From Flavobacterium ginsengisoli (GTDB lineage Bacteria; Bacteroidota; Bacteroidia; Flavobacteriales; Flavobacteriaceae): 64,000 bases of DNA. The position numbers were made by a program, and so were the translations under genes. The notes under the pieces were generated by a model. It worked only from the letters and a program-made list of their open reading frames with translations. It had not been told where the DNA came from and searched no databases. Shown piece by piece: positions 18,634 through 30,568 of this stretch. The DNA lies in contig NZ_CP121110.1 of NCBI RefSeq assembly GCF_029625315.1, positions 1,789,501 through 1,853,500 of the forward strand, given 5' to 3'. Each line of letters starts with the position of its first letter. The stretch's first letter is position 1.

Positions 18634-21431
18634 ATGCAAATTGACCTTTCTAAAATAGATCCAAAATCAAATATTATAATTAAAGGAGCACAAGTACATA
18701 ATTTAAAAAATGTAGATGTGGTTATTCCGAGAAATAAACTGGTTGTTATTACAGGTCTTTCAGGATCAGGAAAATCGAGTTTAGCTTTTGACACTTTATA
18801 TGCAGAAGGACAAAGACGTTATGTAGAAAGTCTATCTTCTTATGCACGTCAGTTTTTGGGCCGTTTAGACAAACCAAAAGTAGAATATATTAAAGGTATT
18901 GCTCCAGCAATTGCCATAGAGCAAAAAGTTAACACAACCAATGCTCGTTCAACCGTTGGAACTTCTACTGAAATTTACGACTATATCAAACTTCTGTTTG
19001 CTAGAATTGGGCGTACCTATTCTCCTATTTCTGGACAAGAAGTCAAAAAAAATACCGTTACAGATGTAATCTCTGATGTTAAGAGTCTTCCTCTTGACAG
19101 CAGGTGGCTATTACTTGCTCCTATTCATCTTGAAGAAGGCAGACTTTTAGAAGACAAACTGAAAGTGCTTTTGCAACAAGGTTTTGCTCGTATTTTAGTG
19201 GATAACGAAATGGTTCGTTTAGACGAATTTTCTGCTTCAGACTTACATCAACTTGACAATAAAGACATTTTATTGATTATTGATCGTATCGTTGTAAAAG
19301 AAGAAGAAGAATTCTTCAATCGTCTTGCTGATGCTGTTCAAACTGCTTTTTTTGAAGGAAAAGGAATTTGCTATCTGCAAGAATTAAATGCTGAAAAGAG
19401 ATTTTCTTATTCTAATAATTTTGAGCTTGACGGAATGACTTTTCTAGAGCCAAATGTTCACTTGTTCAGTTTTAATAATCCGTATGGAGCTTGTCCAGTC
19501 TGTGAAGGTTATGGAAACATAATCGGCATTGATGCTGATTTAGTTGTTCCAAATACTTCATTATCGATTTACGAAAGTGCCATATATCCATGGCGTGGCG
19601 ACAGCATGAGCTGGTATAAAGACGAATTGGTAAAACACGCTTACAAATTTGATTTTCCAATTCACAAACCTTATTTCCAATTAACTGATGAACAAAAAGA
19701 TTTAATTTGGACTGGAAATCAGTATTTTCAAGGACTTAATGATTTCTTTAGAGAACTAGAAGAGAAAAACTATAAGATACAAAACCGAGTAATGCTCTCG
19801 CGCTATCGTGGTAAAACAAAATGCCATACTTGTAAAGGAAAACGCTTACGAGAAGAAGCATCTTATGTAAAAATCAACGGAAAAACAGTTTCTGATCTGG
19901 TTGATTTACCAATTAAACATTTGGTTACTTTCTTTAAAAACATCGAATTAAATCAATACGAACAGCAGATTGCTAAACGTTTAATGGTCGAAATCAATAA
20001 TCGTTTGTCATTTTTAACAGAAGTTGGTTTAGATTATCTTACTTTAAATAGAAATTCTGCCACTCTTTCTGGAGGAGAATCACAACGTATCAATCTAGCA
20101 ACTTCTCTTGGAAGCAGACTTGGTTGGATCAATGTATATTCTTGATGAGCCAAGTATTGGTCTTCATCCAAAAGATTCTGAAAGATTAATTAAAGTTTTG
20201 CTTTCTCTACGCGATCTAGGTAACACTGTAATTGTGGTTGAACACGATGAAGATATCATGAAAGCTGCCGATATGATTATTGACATTGGTCCAGAAGCTG
20301 GAACTTTTGGAGGAAAGTTGGTTGCACAAGGAACTTATGACGAAATCCTAAAATCGGATTCTTTAACCGCAAAATATTTAAATGGAGATTTAGAGATTTC
20401 TGTACCTAAGAAGAGAAGAAAATTCAAGAATCATATCGACATAATTGGCGCGCGCGAAAACAACTTAAAAAATATTAACGTTACTTTTCCTTTAGATGTT
20501 TTAACCGTAGTTACAGGTGTTTCTGGAAGTGGAAAAAGTACTTTAATTAAGAAAATCTTATTTCCTGCGGTACAAAAAAAATTGGAAAGTGCTTGCCGAA
20601 AAAGCTGGACAATTCACTGAAATTTCAGGTTCTTTTTCGCAGATTAAACATATTGAATATGTAGACCAAAATCCGATTGGAAGAAGTTCAAGATCAAATC
20701 CTGTCACCTATATCAAGGCTTATGATGATATTCGTGATTTATATGCGAAAGAAAAATTATCAAAAATAAGAGGCTATCAAGCTAAACATTTCTCTTTTAA
20801 TGTCGATGGAGGCCGATGCGAAACTTGTAAAGGAGAAGGCTCTATAAATGTTGAAATGGTTTTTATGGCCGATGTTTCGCTTCCTTGTGAAACTTGTGGT
20901 GGAAAACGATTTAAAAAAGAGATCCTAGAAGTTACTTTTGACAACCAAAACATCAATGACATTCTAACCATGACAATTGATGATGCGATTGCTTTTTTCG
21001 AAAAAAATAAGCAGTCAAAAATCACTCAAAAATTACAGCCTCTTCAAGATGTCGGTTTAGGCTATGTTCAATTAGGACAATCTTCTTCTACGCTTTCTGG
21101 TGGAGAGGCACAGCGTATTAAACTAGCTTCCTTTCTGGTTAAAGGAGCAACAAAAGATAAAGCTTTGTTTGTTTTTGACGAACCTACAACTGGTCTTCAT
21201 TTTCATGATATTAAAAAGCTTTTAGCTTCGTTTGATGCTTTAATAGAAAAAGGACATTCGATAATTGTAATCGAACATAATCTTGATTTAATAAAATGTG
21301 CTGACTGGATACTTGATTTAGGTCCTGAAGGTGGAGAAAATGGAGGTTATTTACTTGCTTCTGGAACTCCAGAAGATATTGTAAAAGTAAAAGAATCTGT
21401 TACTGGAGTCTACTTAAAAGACAAACTATAA
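18634..21431 (+). CDS. uvrA: Excinuclease ABC subunit A, two frame breaks
   Basis: The gene would encode about 931 residues of UvrA, the damage-recognition ATPase of nucleotide excision repair. The first ATPase half has a Walker A ([10 protein letters not shown], about residues 40-49), zinc-binding CPVCEGYG and CHTCKGKR pairs and a signature LSGGESQRI. The second has [24 protein letters not shown] and [12 protein letters not shown], followed by [11 protein letters not shown]. Two single-base insertions split the frame at 20114-20119 (GCAGAC for GCAGC) and 20591-20596 (GCTTGC for GCTGC). Every motif survives, so sequencing error is the best reading. I chose the ATG at 18634 because the -7 box lies just upstream. 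It ends at a strong terminator. Confidence 0.93.
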
Positions 21432-21451
21432 AAGTTACCTTATTTCAAATA

Positions 21452-21496
21452 ATAAAGCCATAAATACAATTGATTAGTTTGTATTTATGGCTTTAT
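21452..21496. terminator. Bidirectional terminator
   Basis: A perfect 18-base stem (21452-21469 and 21479-21496) with a nine-base loop separates convergent uvrA and the small membrane-protein gene. A/T runs flank both sides. Confidence 0.85.
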
Positions 21497-21522
21497 ATTT
21501 TATTTCTCTTTTTTTAATGTTA

Positions 21523-21822
21523 CTAGGCTACCAAACATCTTTCCTCAAAAGGAAATCCATCTTCGTCTATAGCTACTAAAATCTTTTTCTGTTTTGAAGC
21601 CTCAAGGGTGAGATAAAGCCACGCAAATGACCATAAACCTAGAGTTAAACAAAAAATCAGAAAATTTAAACTGTGATTAACTACTTTTCCTCCTTTAGAT
21701 AAGACCGCGAAAAGCAACTCATCATTTCTCTCTTCTAAAGTAAATCCATTATGAACCTTGTTTGAAATCATATTAGAAAATACTTGCATGCTTTGTTCCT
21801 GGCTGAGATGATTGTTTTTCAT
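21523..21822 (-). CDS. Small membrane protein of unknown function
   Basis: From ATG 21822 the product is 99 residues, beginning MKNNHLSQEQSMQVFSNMIS. A hydrophobic stretch (SLNFLIFCLTLGLWSFAWLY) makes one or two membrane helices near residue 60. The frame stays open further upstream without an ATG, and that extension has poor coding character, so I prefer 21822. No family is recognised. The gene converges on uvrA and shares its terminator. Confidence 0.6.
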   Translation of the reverse strand: MKNNHLSQEQSMQVFSNMISNKVHNGFTLEERNDELLFAVLSKGGKVVNHSLNFLIFCLTLGLWSFAWLYLTLEASKQKKILVAIDEDGFPFEERCLVA

Positions 21823-22056
21823 AATTAACTTTAATCTACAATTAATCCAATAACTTTTTATTCGTCCACAATTTCTTGCAAAATTATTTAACCTGAAAAA
21901 ATAAAACAATACCTGTAATTAGGTATTTTGTTAGAAATATTTTTGCAATTTCTTCAAAGTAATGCTAAACTTTCATGTTAAAGTTAATTTTAATTCGATT
22001 AATTACAAAATATTCAAGTGTTAAATTTTTAAATTTAATCACACGTTATCAATAAT

Positions 22057-23709
22057 TTAACCTTTATTTTTAATATTAAAAACAGGAGATTCATAATCTT
22101 CTTTTAAATAATTTGGCGGAATCGTTGTGGTGTTTCCATCACGCAAAGCACCGTAATGTGGCGACATGATCTCAATTCCTGCCGCATTAAAAGAATCCTG
22201 AATATTCTGATGAAGCGATGAATAAATTCGTGGTTGCTTTGTTGGCTCTTTGGTATAAACGTTAATCTGATAGGAAACATAAAAATCGTCTAAACTGGTT
22301 TGAAGCACAAACGGTTTAGGTTCTTTTTCTATCATATCAGTATTTAAAGCAGCGTGTATCAAAGCGGCATGTATGTCTTTCCAAGGCACATCATACCCAA
22401 TTGTAACTGTGGTATGGATTAATAATCCGTTTGTGGACTGATTTGTGTTTGCCGAATAATTAGTAGAAGTGCTTGATAAAACAGTAGCATTTGGAATCGT
22501 AATATCTTCAAATTTTGGCGTTCTGATTCTGGTAACTAAAGCCGTTTTTTCAATTACTTCTCCACTTACATCTCCAATTTTTATATAATCCCCAATTTTA
22601 AACGGACGCATATAGGTAATTACCAAACCCGCTACCATATTAGCAATAGCATTAGAGGAACCTAGTGAAAATAAAACTCCAACAAAAACCGAAACTCCTT
22701 TAAAAATAGGCGAATCTGACCCAGGCAAATACGGAAAAATGATTACCAGCATGAAAGCATACATCAGCAATCTAATCACATTAAATGTCGGCAAGGCCCA
22801 GTCGCTGTAAAAGCCATCAATTTTAATGTTTTCTGATTTTATTTCATCAAAGAAAAATTTAATAACCTTAAGCGAATATTTAAAAATAATGATAATTACA
22901 ATTATAGTAAACAAACTTGGAAGAAAGCTTACGAATCCCATAACCGCAGATTTTGCTGGTGTCAAGATCCATTTGAGCAATGTAGTAGTATAGTCTTTTG
23001 TAGCAGGGAAAATACTAAATAAAACAGGAAGCGAAAGATATACAATTAAAATAAGCGTGATTATTTTTATGATTCCAAAAAAACGGAGCGCCAAAAACTG
23101 TTGTTTCTCTGGAGATAATATTTTTATGGAATTATAACTTACTCCTTTAAAATATTTTGCTCTATTCTTTACAATATATTTTCTTATATAATTGAAAATT
23201 CTCGCTGTTAAAAATAAAACCAACCCAATTATAAGGGTTAGTAATGCTGTATAACCAATTCGTTTAGGAAGTTGCGAATAATTTTCATTCTGATATATTA
23301 TAGCACTTTTAATTTTAGCCAGATTGCGATTAGCAATAGCCTTTATCGTAGTATTTTCCGCTTTTGCATCGGCTTCCAAAACAGACATTATTACCAAATC
23401 GCTTTGGTACACAATATCCATAGAAACATCTGAAGGAATAATTTTTATAGAATCTTTCTCGAAAAACGATTCATTGTACAGCCTTTTAATCTTATTCGTT
23501 ATGTATTGCGCCCTCTCTTTTGCAGAAAAGGAACCAACATTATGATAAACAAAAAAAAGCGTGTCGTTAAAAGGTTTTACTGGATAACCTTTTAATTTTA
23601 CTGTTACAGGTTCTTTTTCAAGGCTTTTCAGATTATTTTTCTGAGCAATTACCGAAAAAGAAAACAAGACAAAAAAGAAAGCTAATAACCTAAGTACTTT
23701 TATTTTCAT
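22057..23709 (-). CDS. MscS-family mechanosensitive ion channel
   Basis: The 550-residue protein begins with a signal peptide (MKIKVLRLLAFFFVLFSFSV) and a periplasmic domain of about 140 residues, followed by several membrane helices. The MscS core follows: the pore helix GVSVFVGVLFSLGSSNAIAN, then the beta domain PFKIGDYIKIGDVSGEVIEK and the C-terminal alpha/beta part. Such channels open under membrane tension to release solutes at osmotic down-shock. I chose ATG 23709; the TTG two codons upstream adds only two residues. No operon partner is evident. Confidence 0.93.
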   Translation of the reverse strand: MKIKVLRLLAFFFVLFSFSVIAQKNNLKSLEKEPVTVKLKGYPVKPFNDTLFFVYHNVGSFSAKERAQYITNKIKRLYNESFFEKDSIKIIPSDVSMDIVYQSDLVIMSVLEADAKAENTTIKAIANRNLAKIKSAIIYQNENYSQLPKRIGYTALLTLIIGLVLFLTARIFNYIRKYIVKNRAKYFKGVSYNSIKILSPEKQQFLALRFFGIIKIITLILIVYLSLPVLFSIFPATKDYTTTLLKWILTPAKSAVMGFVSFLPSLFTIIVIIIIFKYSLKVIKFFFDEIKSENIKIDGFYSDWALPTFNVIRLLMYAFMLVIIFPYLPGSDSPIFKGVSVFVGVLFSLGSSNAIANMVAGLVITYMRPFKIGDYIKIGDVSGEVIEKTALVTRIRTPKFEDITIPNATVLSSTSTNYSANTNQSTNGLLIHTTVTIGYDVPWKDIHAALIHAALNTDMIEKEPKPFVLQTSLDDFYVSYQINVYTKEPTKQPRIYSSLHQNIQDSFNAAGIEIMSPHYGALRDGNTTTIPPNYLKEDYESPVFNIKNKG

Positions 23710-23804
23710 ATTCAATTAGAAATAAGTCAGTTATCCTTTCTAACAAATATAAAACAAAAAAGCTATGATTTTTAAATTACTTTCTTTTTTACAGAAAAAT
23801 CAGA

Positions 23805-25274
23805 TCAAATTTTAAAACCTAATTTCTTAAAAATAGAATCAATAACATTATTGATATCAGATGAAATTTTGAATTTATAATTCAAATACACATACGCTAT
23901 CGTCACTAAAATAGATTTTAGAGCAATACTAATCAATTGGAAAAATGGAAACTCCCAGAAAACAAAAACCAAAAACAATACAAAAGTTAAAAGTATCGAA
24001 TGAATAGTTTGTTTTGTAAAAGGATACAAATCCAGCTTTTTAACCACAAAAAGCAATTTCGCCAAACTATATAAGGTAATTGAAAGAAGTGTTGCAAAAG
24101 CAGAACCAAAAATTCCTAAAATAGGGATAAAAATAACATTTAAAATTACCGTTAGAACAACCAACATTAATCCTAAATAAAGTACCATTCGGTAATATTT
24201 TGTATTGAAAATAATAGCATTATTATTTCCTAAAATCAAATCGAAATACTTCGAAAGACCAATCATAAAAACTACTGGGATTCCGCCACTATATTCTGCA
24301 GGAACTAATTCATACAGCTGATGAATATTTACAAAGATGCAAAGCATTACAAATCCGCCCACTATCTGCAAGTTAATAGACGTCTTTTTGTAAAGTCTAT
24401 TTAACTCATCATGCTTGTTTTCATGCATTAATTTAGCCGTAATTGGATACACAATTTGGTGCATTGCGCGGCTCGGAACTGAAATTACTAAAGCGATATA
24501 AGTAGCAACCGAATAATATGCAATATTTTCAATTTTCATGTACTGATTCAAAATCAGTTTATCTCCATCTAAAAGCAAATTGGCAACACTTCCTGAAAGA
24601 ATAATGTAAAAAGTATATTCCATTACCGCTTTTACATTCTCTGGAATACTAATTTGGAAATTCGGTTTTTTGATATAAAAGGCATAAAACATCGTAATCA
24701 AAAATGCAAAAAAATAGATTCCTGCCGTTATATAAACGAATTCAACCAGCGAAATCCAATTGAAATATAATCCGACTAAGGCAATTGTAGAAAGCAATCG
24801 CAAGCCAACTTCTTTAATAAAGTTTCCAAAAACAGAATGCATATGCACTCTCGCCCACGCGTAAAAAATCTCAAAATAAGCCATGCAGATTCCGATAAAC
24901 GGAATTAGAAGCATAAATTCGCGAACTACAGGATTTTCTTTAGAAACAAAATCGGTTATATCATCATAAAAGAAGATTCCGATAAGTCCTAACGGAATAC
25001 ACATTAAAACAGGAAATAACGCTGTAAAAGACAAAAACTGCTCTCTTTCTTCTTCTGTTTTATATTGCGAATAAAACTTTACAAGCGTATTCTGCATTCC
25101 AATTGCAAACAAAGGCATGATTACATTTGCGGCAGATGTAATATAATTGGTTAAAGCATAATATGTTGCCCCAAGAAAAACGGGATAAAGATATAATGTA
25201 TTAATGGCTCCGATACCAAAACCAATGTATGTAATTATAGTGTTTTTAAAAGACTGATTTAAGACAATACCCAT
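23805..25274 (-). CDS. Polysaccharide flippase (Wzx/MOP family)
   Basis: The 489-residue protein has about 12 to 14 predicted membrane helices and the size and layout of the oligosaccharide flippase group of the MOP superfamily. It would move lipid-linked glycan units across the inner membrane. The next gene on the strand upstream, 34 bases away, encodes a glycosyltransferase, which supports a role in surface-glycan assembly. The start is ATG 25274. Membrane topology and gene context support this, rather than a specific motif. Confidence 0.82.
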   Translation of the reverse strand: MGIVLNQSFKNTIITYIGFGIGAINTLYLYPVFLGATYYALTNYITSAANVIMPLFAIGMQNTLVKFYSQYKTEEEREQFLSFTALFPVLMCIPLGLIGIFFYDDITDFVSKENPVVREFMLLIPFIGICMAYFEIFYAWARVHMHSVFGNFIKEVGLRLLSTIALVGLYFNWISLVEFVYITAGIYFFAFLITMFYAFYIKKPNFQISIPENVKAVMEYTFYIILSGSVANLLLDGDKLILNQYMKIENIAYYSVATYIALVISVPSRAMHQIVYPITAKLMHENKHDELNRLYKKTSINLQIVGGFVMLCIFVNIHQLYELVPAEYSGGIPVVFMIGLSKYFDLILGNNNAIIFNTKYYRMVLYLGLMLVVLTVILNVIFIPILGIFGSAFATLLSITLYSLAKLLFVVKKLDLYPFTKQTIHSILLTFVLFLVFVFWEFPFFQLISIALKSILVTIAYVYLNYKFKISSDINNVIDSIFKKLGFKI

Positions 25275-25308
25275 TTCTTGAGTTTAGATTGTATTTGATG
25301 TTTAATGA

Positions 25309-26595
25309 TTATCCTTTAATCAGCTGTGCCAATTGTTTGGTTAGGTTTTTCTTGAATATTGCTGTAAACCAATTCCATGCGATTGCAGACTTCCCTTCCA
25401 AAAACTGATTAAAAAAGTCCAAAATTACACTTTTTAACTTCGCTTTCTCAGAATAATCAAAAAATACTCCAGTATTGGTCTGCGTTACGATATCGGCAAA
25501 GTCAGAACCTTGAGGTCCAATTGCAACAATTGGACGGTTTGAAACCATGTATTCGAACAATTTCCCTGGAATGATACTTTTCGTATCTTCAGAATTAATT
25601 TCTATTAAAAGTAAAACTTGAGATTTTCTTTGATGCGCAACAGCTTCTTTGTGAGAAACGTAACCCACTAAATTTAAATATTCTTTCAGCTGATTTTCTT
25701 CTATCGCATCTAAAACTTCCTGACTTACCGCTCCAATTAATTTAATTTCTAAATGAGATTTAAATTCTGGAACTTCTTTCAGCAATTCAACCAAAACCTC
25801 CCATAAAAATGGCGGATTTCTATCAGACAAGAAAGATCCAATATGAGCCAAAGTAAATTTCGTGTCTAAAGTTTGTTTTTCGACTGTTTCTACATCGTAA
25901 CCATTTGTAATTACCGTAATTGGCTTATTGGTAATAGCCTCAAATTCAGTTTTAGTAGTTTTACTTGTTACAATGATTTCATCTGCAGCATTAAGCACTT
26001 TATGCTCTAAACTTTTATGTTTTTTTTCAGCATAAGAAGACAAACGAAGCGCTTTATGATAGCCTATTGTTGTCCAAGGATCGCGAAAATCGGCAAACCA
26101 TTTTACGTTTAATTTCTGCTGTAATTCTAGACCAATTAAGTGCAAACTATGTGGTGGTCCAGAAGTTACAATCGTATCAATATTATTGTCTTGAATGTAT
26201 TTTTCTAAATAAGAAACAGATGGTTTTACCCAAAAAACACGTGCATCTGGAATAAAAAGATTTCCTCGAACCCAAAGAAATGTTTTATCCAAAAAAGTTT
26301 GTTTTTTCTTTTGCGGAAAAATACCTGAACTAATTTTCTTGGTTTTATTTTTCGAAAAAATGGAAGCCAATTGGTAAGGCTCCCAAATCTTATTTTTTAA
26401 AACAATTACTTTATCTGATATTTCATTTACTAACCCCTCATCAACAATTGGATAAGTTGGGTTTTCTGGAACATAAACTATTGGCTGCACATCAAATTCT
26501 GGCAAATATTTTACAAATTTCAGCCAACGCTGTACACCAGGCCCACCCGCAGGCGGGAAATAATAGGTAATTATTAAAAGTTTTTTTTGTTCCAA
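25309..26595 (-). CDS. Family 4 glycosyltransferase
   Basis: The 428-residue protein starts MEQKKLLIITYYFPPAGGPG, a typical donor-side N-terminus of GT4 (GT-B fold) enzymes. The acceptor domain is followed by a C-terminal Rossmann domain with TLAHIGSFLSDRNP and a nucleotide-sugar site around IPGKLFEYMVSNRPIVAIGP. It probably transfers a sugar from a nucleotide donor to a lipid-linked glycan. The start is TTG at 26595, since no upstream ATG lies in frame nearby. The flippase gene follows within 34 bases and the YfhO gene lies 48 bases upstream, so the three may form one envelope operon. Confidence 0.88.
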   Translation of the reverse strand: MEQKKLLIITYYFPPAGGPGVQRWLKFVKYLPEFDVQPIVYVPENPTYPIVDEGLVNEISDKVIVLKNKIWEPYQLASIFSKNKTKKISSGIFPQKKKQTFLDKTFLWVRGNLFIPDARVFWVKPSVSYLEKYIQDNNIDTIVTSGPPHSLHLIGLELQQKLNVKWFADFRDPWTTIGYHKALRLSSYAEKKHKSLEHKVLNAADEIIVTSKTTKTEFEAITNKPITVITNGYDVETVEKQTLDTKFTLAHIGSFLSDRNPPFLWEVLVELLKEVPEFKSHLEIKLIGAVSQEVLDAIEENQLKEYLNLVGYVSHKEAVAHQRKSQVLLLIEINSEDTKSIIPGKLFEYMVSNRPIVAIGPQGSDFADIVTQTNTGVFFDYSEKAKLKSVILDFFNQFLEGKSAIAWNWFTAIFKKNLTKQLAQLIKG

Positions 26596-26643
26596 TGGAA
26601 ATCAGTTTTCTATTTTAAAGTGCAAATTTAGAGTTTAGAAGTT

Positions 26644-29083
26644 CTAGGCCTCTTTTTTCTTGCTAGAATTTTTACCCTCAAAATAAATTCCCCCAGCTAA
26701 AAGCAACAACATTCCAATTGAACTTATTAAAGTAATTGTTCCTCCAGTTTTAATAATTTGAGGCTCAAATTTAAATTCAATGGTGTGTTTTCCAGCAGGA
26801 ACTTCCATTGCTCTTAGAACATAATCAACAGGGAAATGATCTGTTAGTTTACCATCTATATAAGCGTTCCAACCATTTTTATAATACATTTCAGAGAAAA
26901 CAGCTAAACCGTCTCCATTATTTTCTGATTTATATTTGATATAATTTGGCTTGTAAGTAACAACTTTAATAGTTCCTGTTGTGTCAAAAGCTTTCTTTAA
27001 TCTTGCATTTTGAAATTTGCTTTCATGCTCGTGAACATTGAAAACTGCTACTTTCTTAGTGTCTAGAGTATTCAACGCTTTCATTACGTCATCTGGTTTA
27101 TTTACCAGTTTTACTGCACCTACAAACCAAGCATTTCCGTTAGCGTCTGGATTAACAGCAGGAATTTGGTTTCCGTCTTTATCCACTTGAATTACATACT
27201 TAACATTAAGCATATTAAGCACTTCTAAATTGTTTTTAGCAATTTGATAATCGTACAATTCGTTGCATTCTTCTCGGTCTTACAGCACTATAACCTCCAA
27301 TAGTTTTATGGAAGTATGAAGATCTACCTTGCAATTGTCCTTGAAGATCAAATACGCGGTAAACAGAAGTATCTTTTAATATTTGAGCATCTGCAGGTGT
27401 TTCTTGAAAAGGCGCTGTAATTTGGACTGGGCTAACAAAATCTTTAGCAGAAACGTATTTTTTATCCACAAAAAACAAATCAAAAATCATTACAATCCCA
27501 ATAACGATTAAAGTTGTAGTTTGAGAAAATCTGTTTTTAATAAACATCCATAACACTACAAATGTAACTACGATTAAGAACCCAGATCGTAATAAATCTG
27601 CATAATACATCGTCATTCTATCTTCTCTCAAAGCATCGACAAAACCTGGCCCGTAGCTTTCCAAATAAGCATTATCGTTCATTCCTGTAAAATGGAAGAA
27701 ACTTTTAGCAATTAATAAAATAACAAGAATTCCTAAACCAAAAACTCCTGTTTGCAATAATGCTTTTTCTTGCAATTTTGGTTCGTCTTTAGCTTTAAAG
27801 AATGATTGTAATCCCATAACAGCTAAAACAGGGAAACATAATTCTAAAATAACTTGAATCGAAGATACTGCTCTAAATTTATCGTATAAAGGAACATATT
27901 CAATAAAGAAGTTTGTCAATAAAGAGAAGTTTTTACCCCAAGAAAGCACTAAAGTGAAAAGCGCTCCAGCAAGGAAAACATATTTGATTTTTCTTTCGTC
28001 TATAAATAGCGCTAAAACAGCCAAAAAGAAAACTACTGCTCCAATATAAGCTGGCGCAGAAACAATTGGCTGATCTCCCCAATACGTTGGCATTCCCGAA
28101 ACAAAATCCTGAGCTTGAGAAGCAGGAACTCCTTGCTCAACCATAAACGCATACATACGGCTGTCTGTACCAACGTTTTCATGGCTTGAACCTCCAAAAA
28201 TTCTTGGAGCAATTAAATTTAAACTTTCTGCAATACCATAACTATATTCAGTAATATAATCTGTGGTCATAGAAGCAGTGGTTTCATTTTTAGATCCATC
28301 TGGATTAAAAGTCAACTCGCTTTTATCTCTGATACTGTATTTAGCATATTCATTTGTTGCCATTAAATTACCTGCATTTGCTCCTAAAGCAAAAATTCCA
28401 GCAACTAGCAAAACGCCACAAGAAATTAAAAGTCCTTTAAAATCTTTTTCTTTGATAAAATTGTAAGCATAATAACCTGAAAGAATCAATAAGAAAATCA
28501 ATAAATAATAGGTCATTTGGAAGTGATTGGCACTAATTTCTAATGCCACTGCAAACATGGTGAGCAGACCTCCCTTAATATACTTCTTCTGAAAGACGAG
28601 TATAAACCCAGCAATTACCAAAGGCATATAGGCAATAGCATGTGCTTTGGCGTTATGACCAACTCCTAAAATGATGATCATGTAAGTTGAAAAACCAAAA
28701 GCAATAGAGCCAATGAAAGCTTTCAAAGGATCTGTTTTTAAAACCAATAATAAGCCATAAAAACCAAGGAAATATAAAAATAAGTAATCTGCAGGACGCG
28801 GAAGAAAACGTAAAACGTCATCGACTTTACCAATAAAATCGTTCGGATAATTTGCTCCCAGCTGATATGTCGGCATACCTCCAAAAGCGGAGTTTGTCCA
28901 ATAAGGTTCAGCATTTTCCATTGCTCTAAAGTCATTTTGCTCTTTTGCCATTCCGGTGTATTGAGCAATATCAGACTGGAATATCTGTTTTCCTTGTAGA
29001 ACTGGATAAAAATAAATTAACGAAACAAAAATAAAGCCCAAGATAACAAGGGCATGCGGATAGAACTTATTTACTATTTTCAA
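26644..29083 (-). CDS. YfhO-family multi-pass membrane protein, one frameshift
   Basis: The gene would encode about 812 residues with roughly a dozen membrane helices, a soluble C-terminal domain and a final helix before the basic tail. The family (YfhO) contains membrane glycosyltransferase-like proteins linked to glycosylation of lipids or cell-wall polymers; the exact acceptor here is unknown. The frame breaks near 27261-27266, where CGTTGC may replace GCTGC and restores ...RRMQQLYDYQIAKNN. The start is TTG at 29083; an in-frame stop lies three codons upstream. It precedes the glycosyltransferase and flippase genes on the same strand. Confidence 0.85.
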
Positions 29084-29132
29084 TTTTGGCTAGTTTGGGT
29101 TAAAATGAATCCTAAATTTTCAGGACACAAAT

Positions 29133-29426
29133 CTAATCTATTTCTTCGTAATCGACATACTCTCCCACTTTTTTGGTTTCGCGCGGATTTTTAGCATTAG
29201 CAGTATTAATGATTATTTCATCATTATTATTTGTATTGCGATTGTTCTGATATGTATTGCCTTGATTATACTGCTGTTGTTGTCTTTGAAAATTTTCACT
29301 AGCATTTTCTACTGCCTTTTTAACCAATACTGGCAAAAAGATTCTAGCTAAAAATTTAAAAATGTAATAAAAAGCTATAACCCACATGATGGTCTTAAAC
29401 AAACCTGAAAATGATGCTTCTTGCAT
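29133..29426 (-). CDS. DUF4834 family membrane protein
   Basis: From ATG 29426 the protein has 97 residues. A membrane helix (TIMWVIAFYYIFKFLARIFL) follows the N-terminal ten residues, then a polar tail rich in Gln and Asn (QRQQQQYNQGNTYQNNRN) ends in an acidic VGEYVDYEEID. This matches the DUF4834 family found widely in Flavobacteriia. Function is unknown. The upstream extension is stop-free but lacks coding character. It precedes the YfhO gene by 49 bases. Confidence 0.75.
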   Translation of the reverse strand: MQEASFSGLFKTIMWVIAFYYIFKFLARIFLPVLVKKAVENASENFQRQQQQYNQGNTYQNNRNTNNNDEIIINTANAKNPRETKKVGEYVDYEEID

Positions 29427-29505
29427 AACTATATATTTTTTTCCAAAATTAATAAATCCATTTCTTAAAAATAAAATATGAATCTTAAATAAATAATAAA
29501 ATATG

Positions 29506-29513
29506 TACATTTG
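29506..29513 (+). promoter_or_regulatory. -7 promoter box
   Basis: TACATTTG matches TAnnTTTG and lies 36 bases before the ATG at 29550, the start of the probable outer-membrane protein gene. Confidence 0.5.
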
Positions 29514-29549
29514 AAATGCGTTATTATTTTTTAACCCAAAAAAATTTAT

Positions 29550-30517
29550 ATGTTCAAAATTAAAAACTTACTTGCCCGGTACTTTTTTTTATTCCACAAC
29601 TGTTTTTTGCGCAATATACTGACGTTATTAATTCCAATCGCCCAGGAGAAACCATGTCGGCATATGCTGTTGGAAAATCTGTAATTCAGGCCGAACTTGG
29701 CGTTTATGGCATTAAAGAAAAACACGATTTATTAGGATATGATGCAAGCGGATTTGGCACAGATCTTACCATTCGTTATGGAGCTTTTCTCGAACAATTA
29801 GAATTTATTGCTGACTTACAATACCAAACAGAAAGCTTTGACACTCCGTACATTAGCTACAAAAAAAATAACTTTAGACAAACGGTTTTAGGAGCTAAAT
29901 ACCTTATTTATGATCCTTATAAAAATTATAAAAGAGAAGTAAACATTTACAGCTATAAAGCCAATCGTAATTTTCAATGGCGCGAGTTAATTCCAGCTGT
30001 TTCTGTTTTCGCAGGTGCTAATTTTGTTGGAGCAAATAATCCTTATTACTTTTCTCCTGATGGTGCTATTTCTCCAAAGGTTTCGTTGATTACTCAAAAT
30101 TTATTGGGAGGCGGCGCTTGGGTTTTTGTAACCAATATTATTGCAGATTATATTGGAACAGACTATCCAAGTTACGGATATGTATTAACTTTGACGCACG
30201 GATTTAACGACAGATGGTCTGGTTTTGTTGAAAATCAAGGATATAAAAGCGATTTCTATAGCGATTCAATTCTTCGCGGAGGAGCTGCTTTCCTTCTTTC
30301 TTCCAACATGCAAGTTGATGCGTCGATAAGTACTAATTTTAAAAATACGCCATCTATTTTATATGGAGGTGTAGGTGTATCATGGCGTTATGACGGATGG
30401 TACAAAGAAAAACAAATTGAAAATAAAGCTGCAGACAGAGCTAAAAAGAATCCTGATAACGACAAAAAAGTTGATTATCAGGAAAAAGAAAGAAAACGTA
30501 AAGCAAAATACGAATAA
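29550..30517 (+). CDS. Probable outer-membrane protein (THC0290_0291-like), one frameshift
   Basis: The gene would encode about 322 residues. Its signal peptide (MFKIKNLLARYF...LFFAQ) lies in one frame and the mature protein in another; adding one T to the run at 29583-29590 (eight to nine) joins them. The mature part alternates aromatic and small residues as outer-membrane beta-barrels do, and ends in a basic, lysine-rich tail (DRAKKNPDNDKKVDYQEK). I think it belongs to the flavobacterial family called THC0290_0291, but that is from memory. It could carry transport or structural functions; neither is shown. Next on the strand is the acyltransferase-like gene, 51 bases away. Confidence 0.65.
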
Positions 30518-30568
30518 AGCGTAAAATAACCCAGAGTCTTTTTATTAAAAACTCTCAATACCACCTTA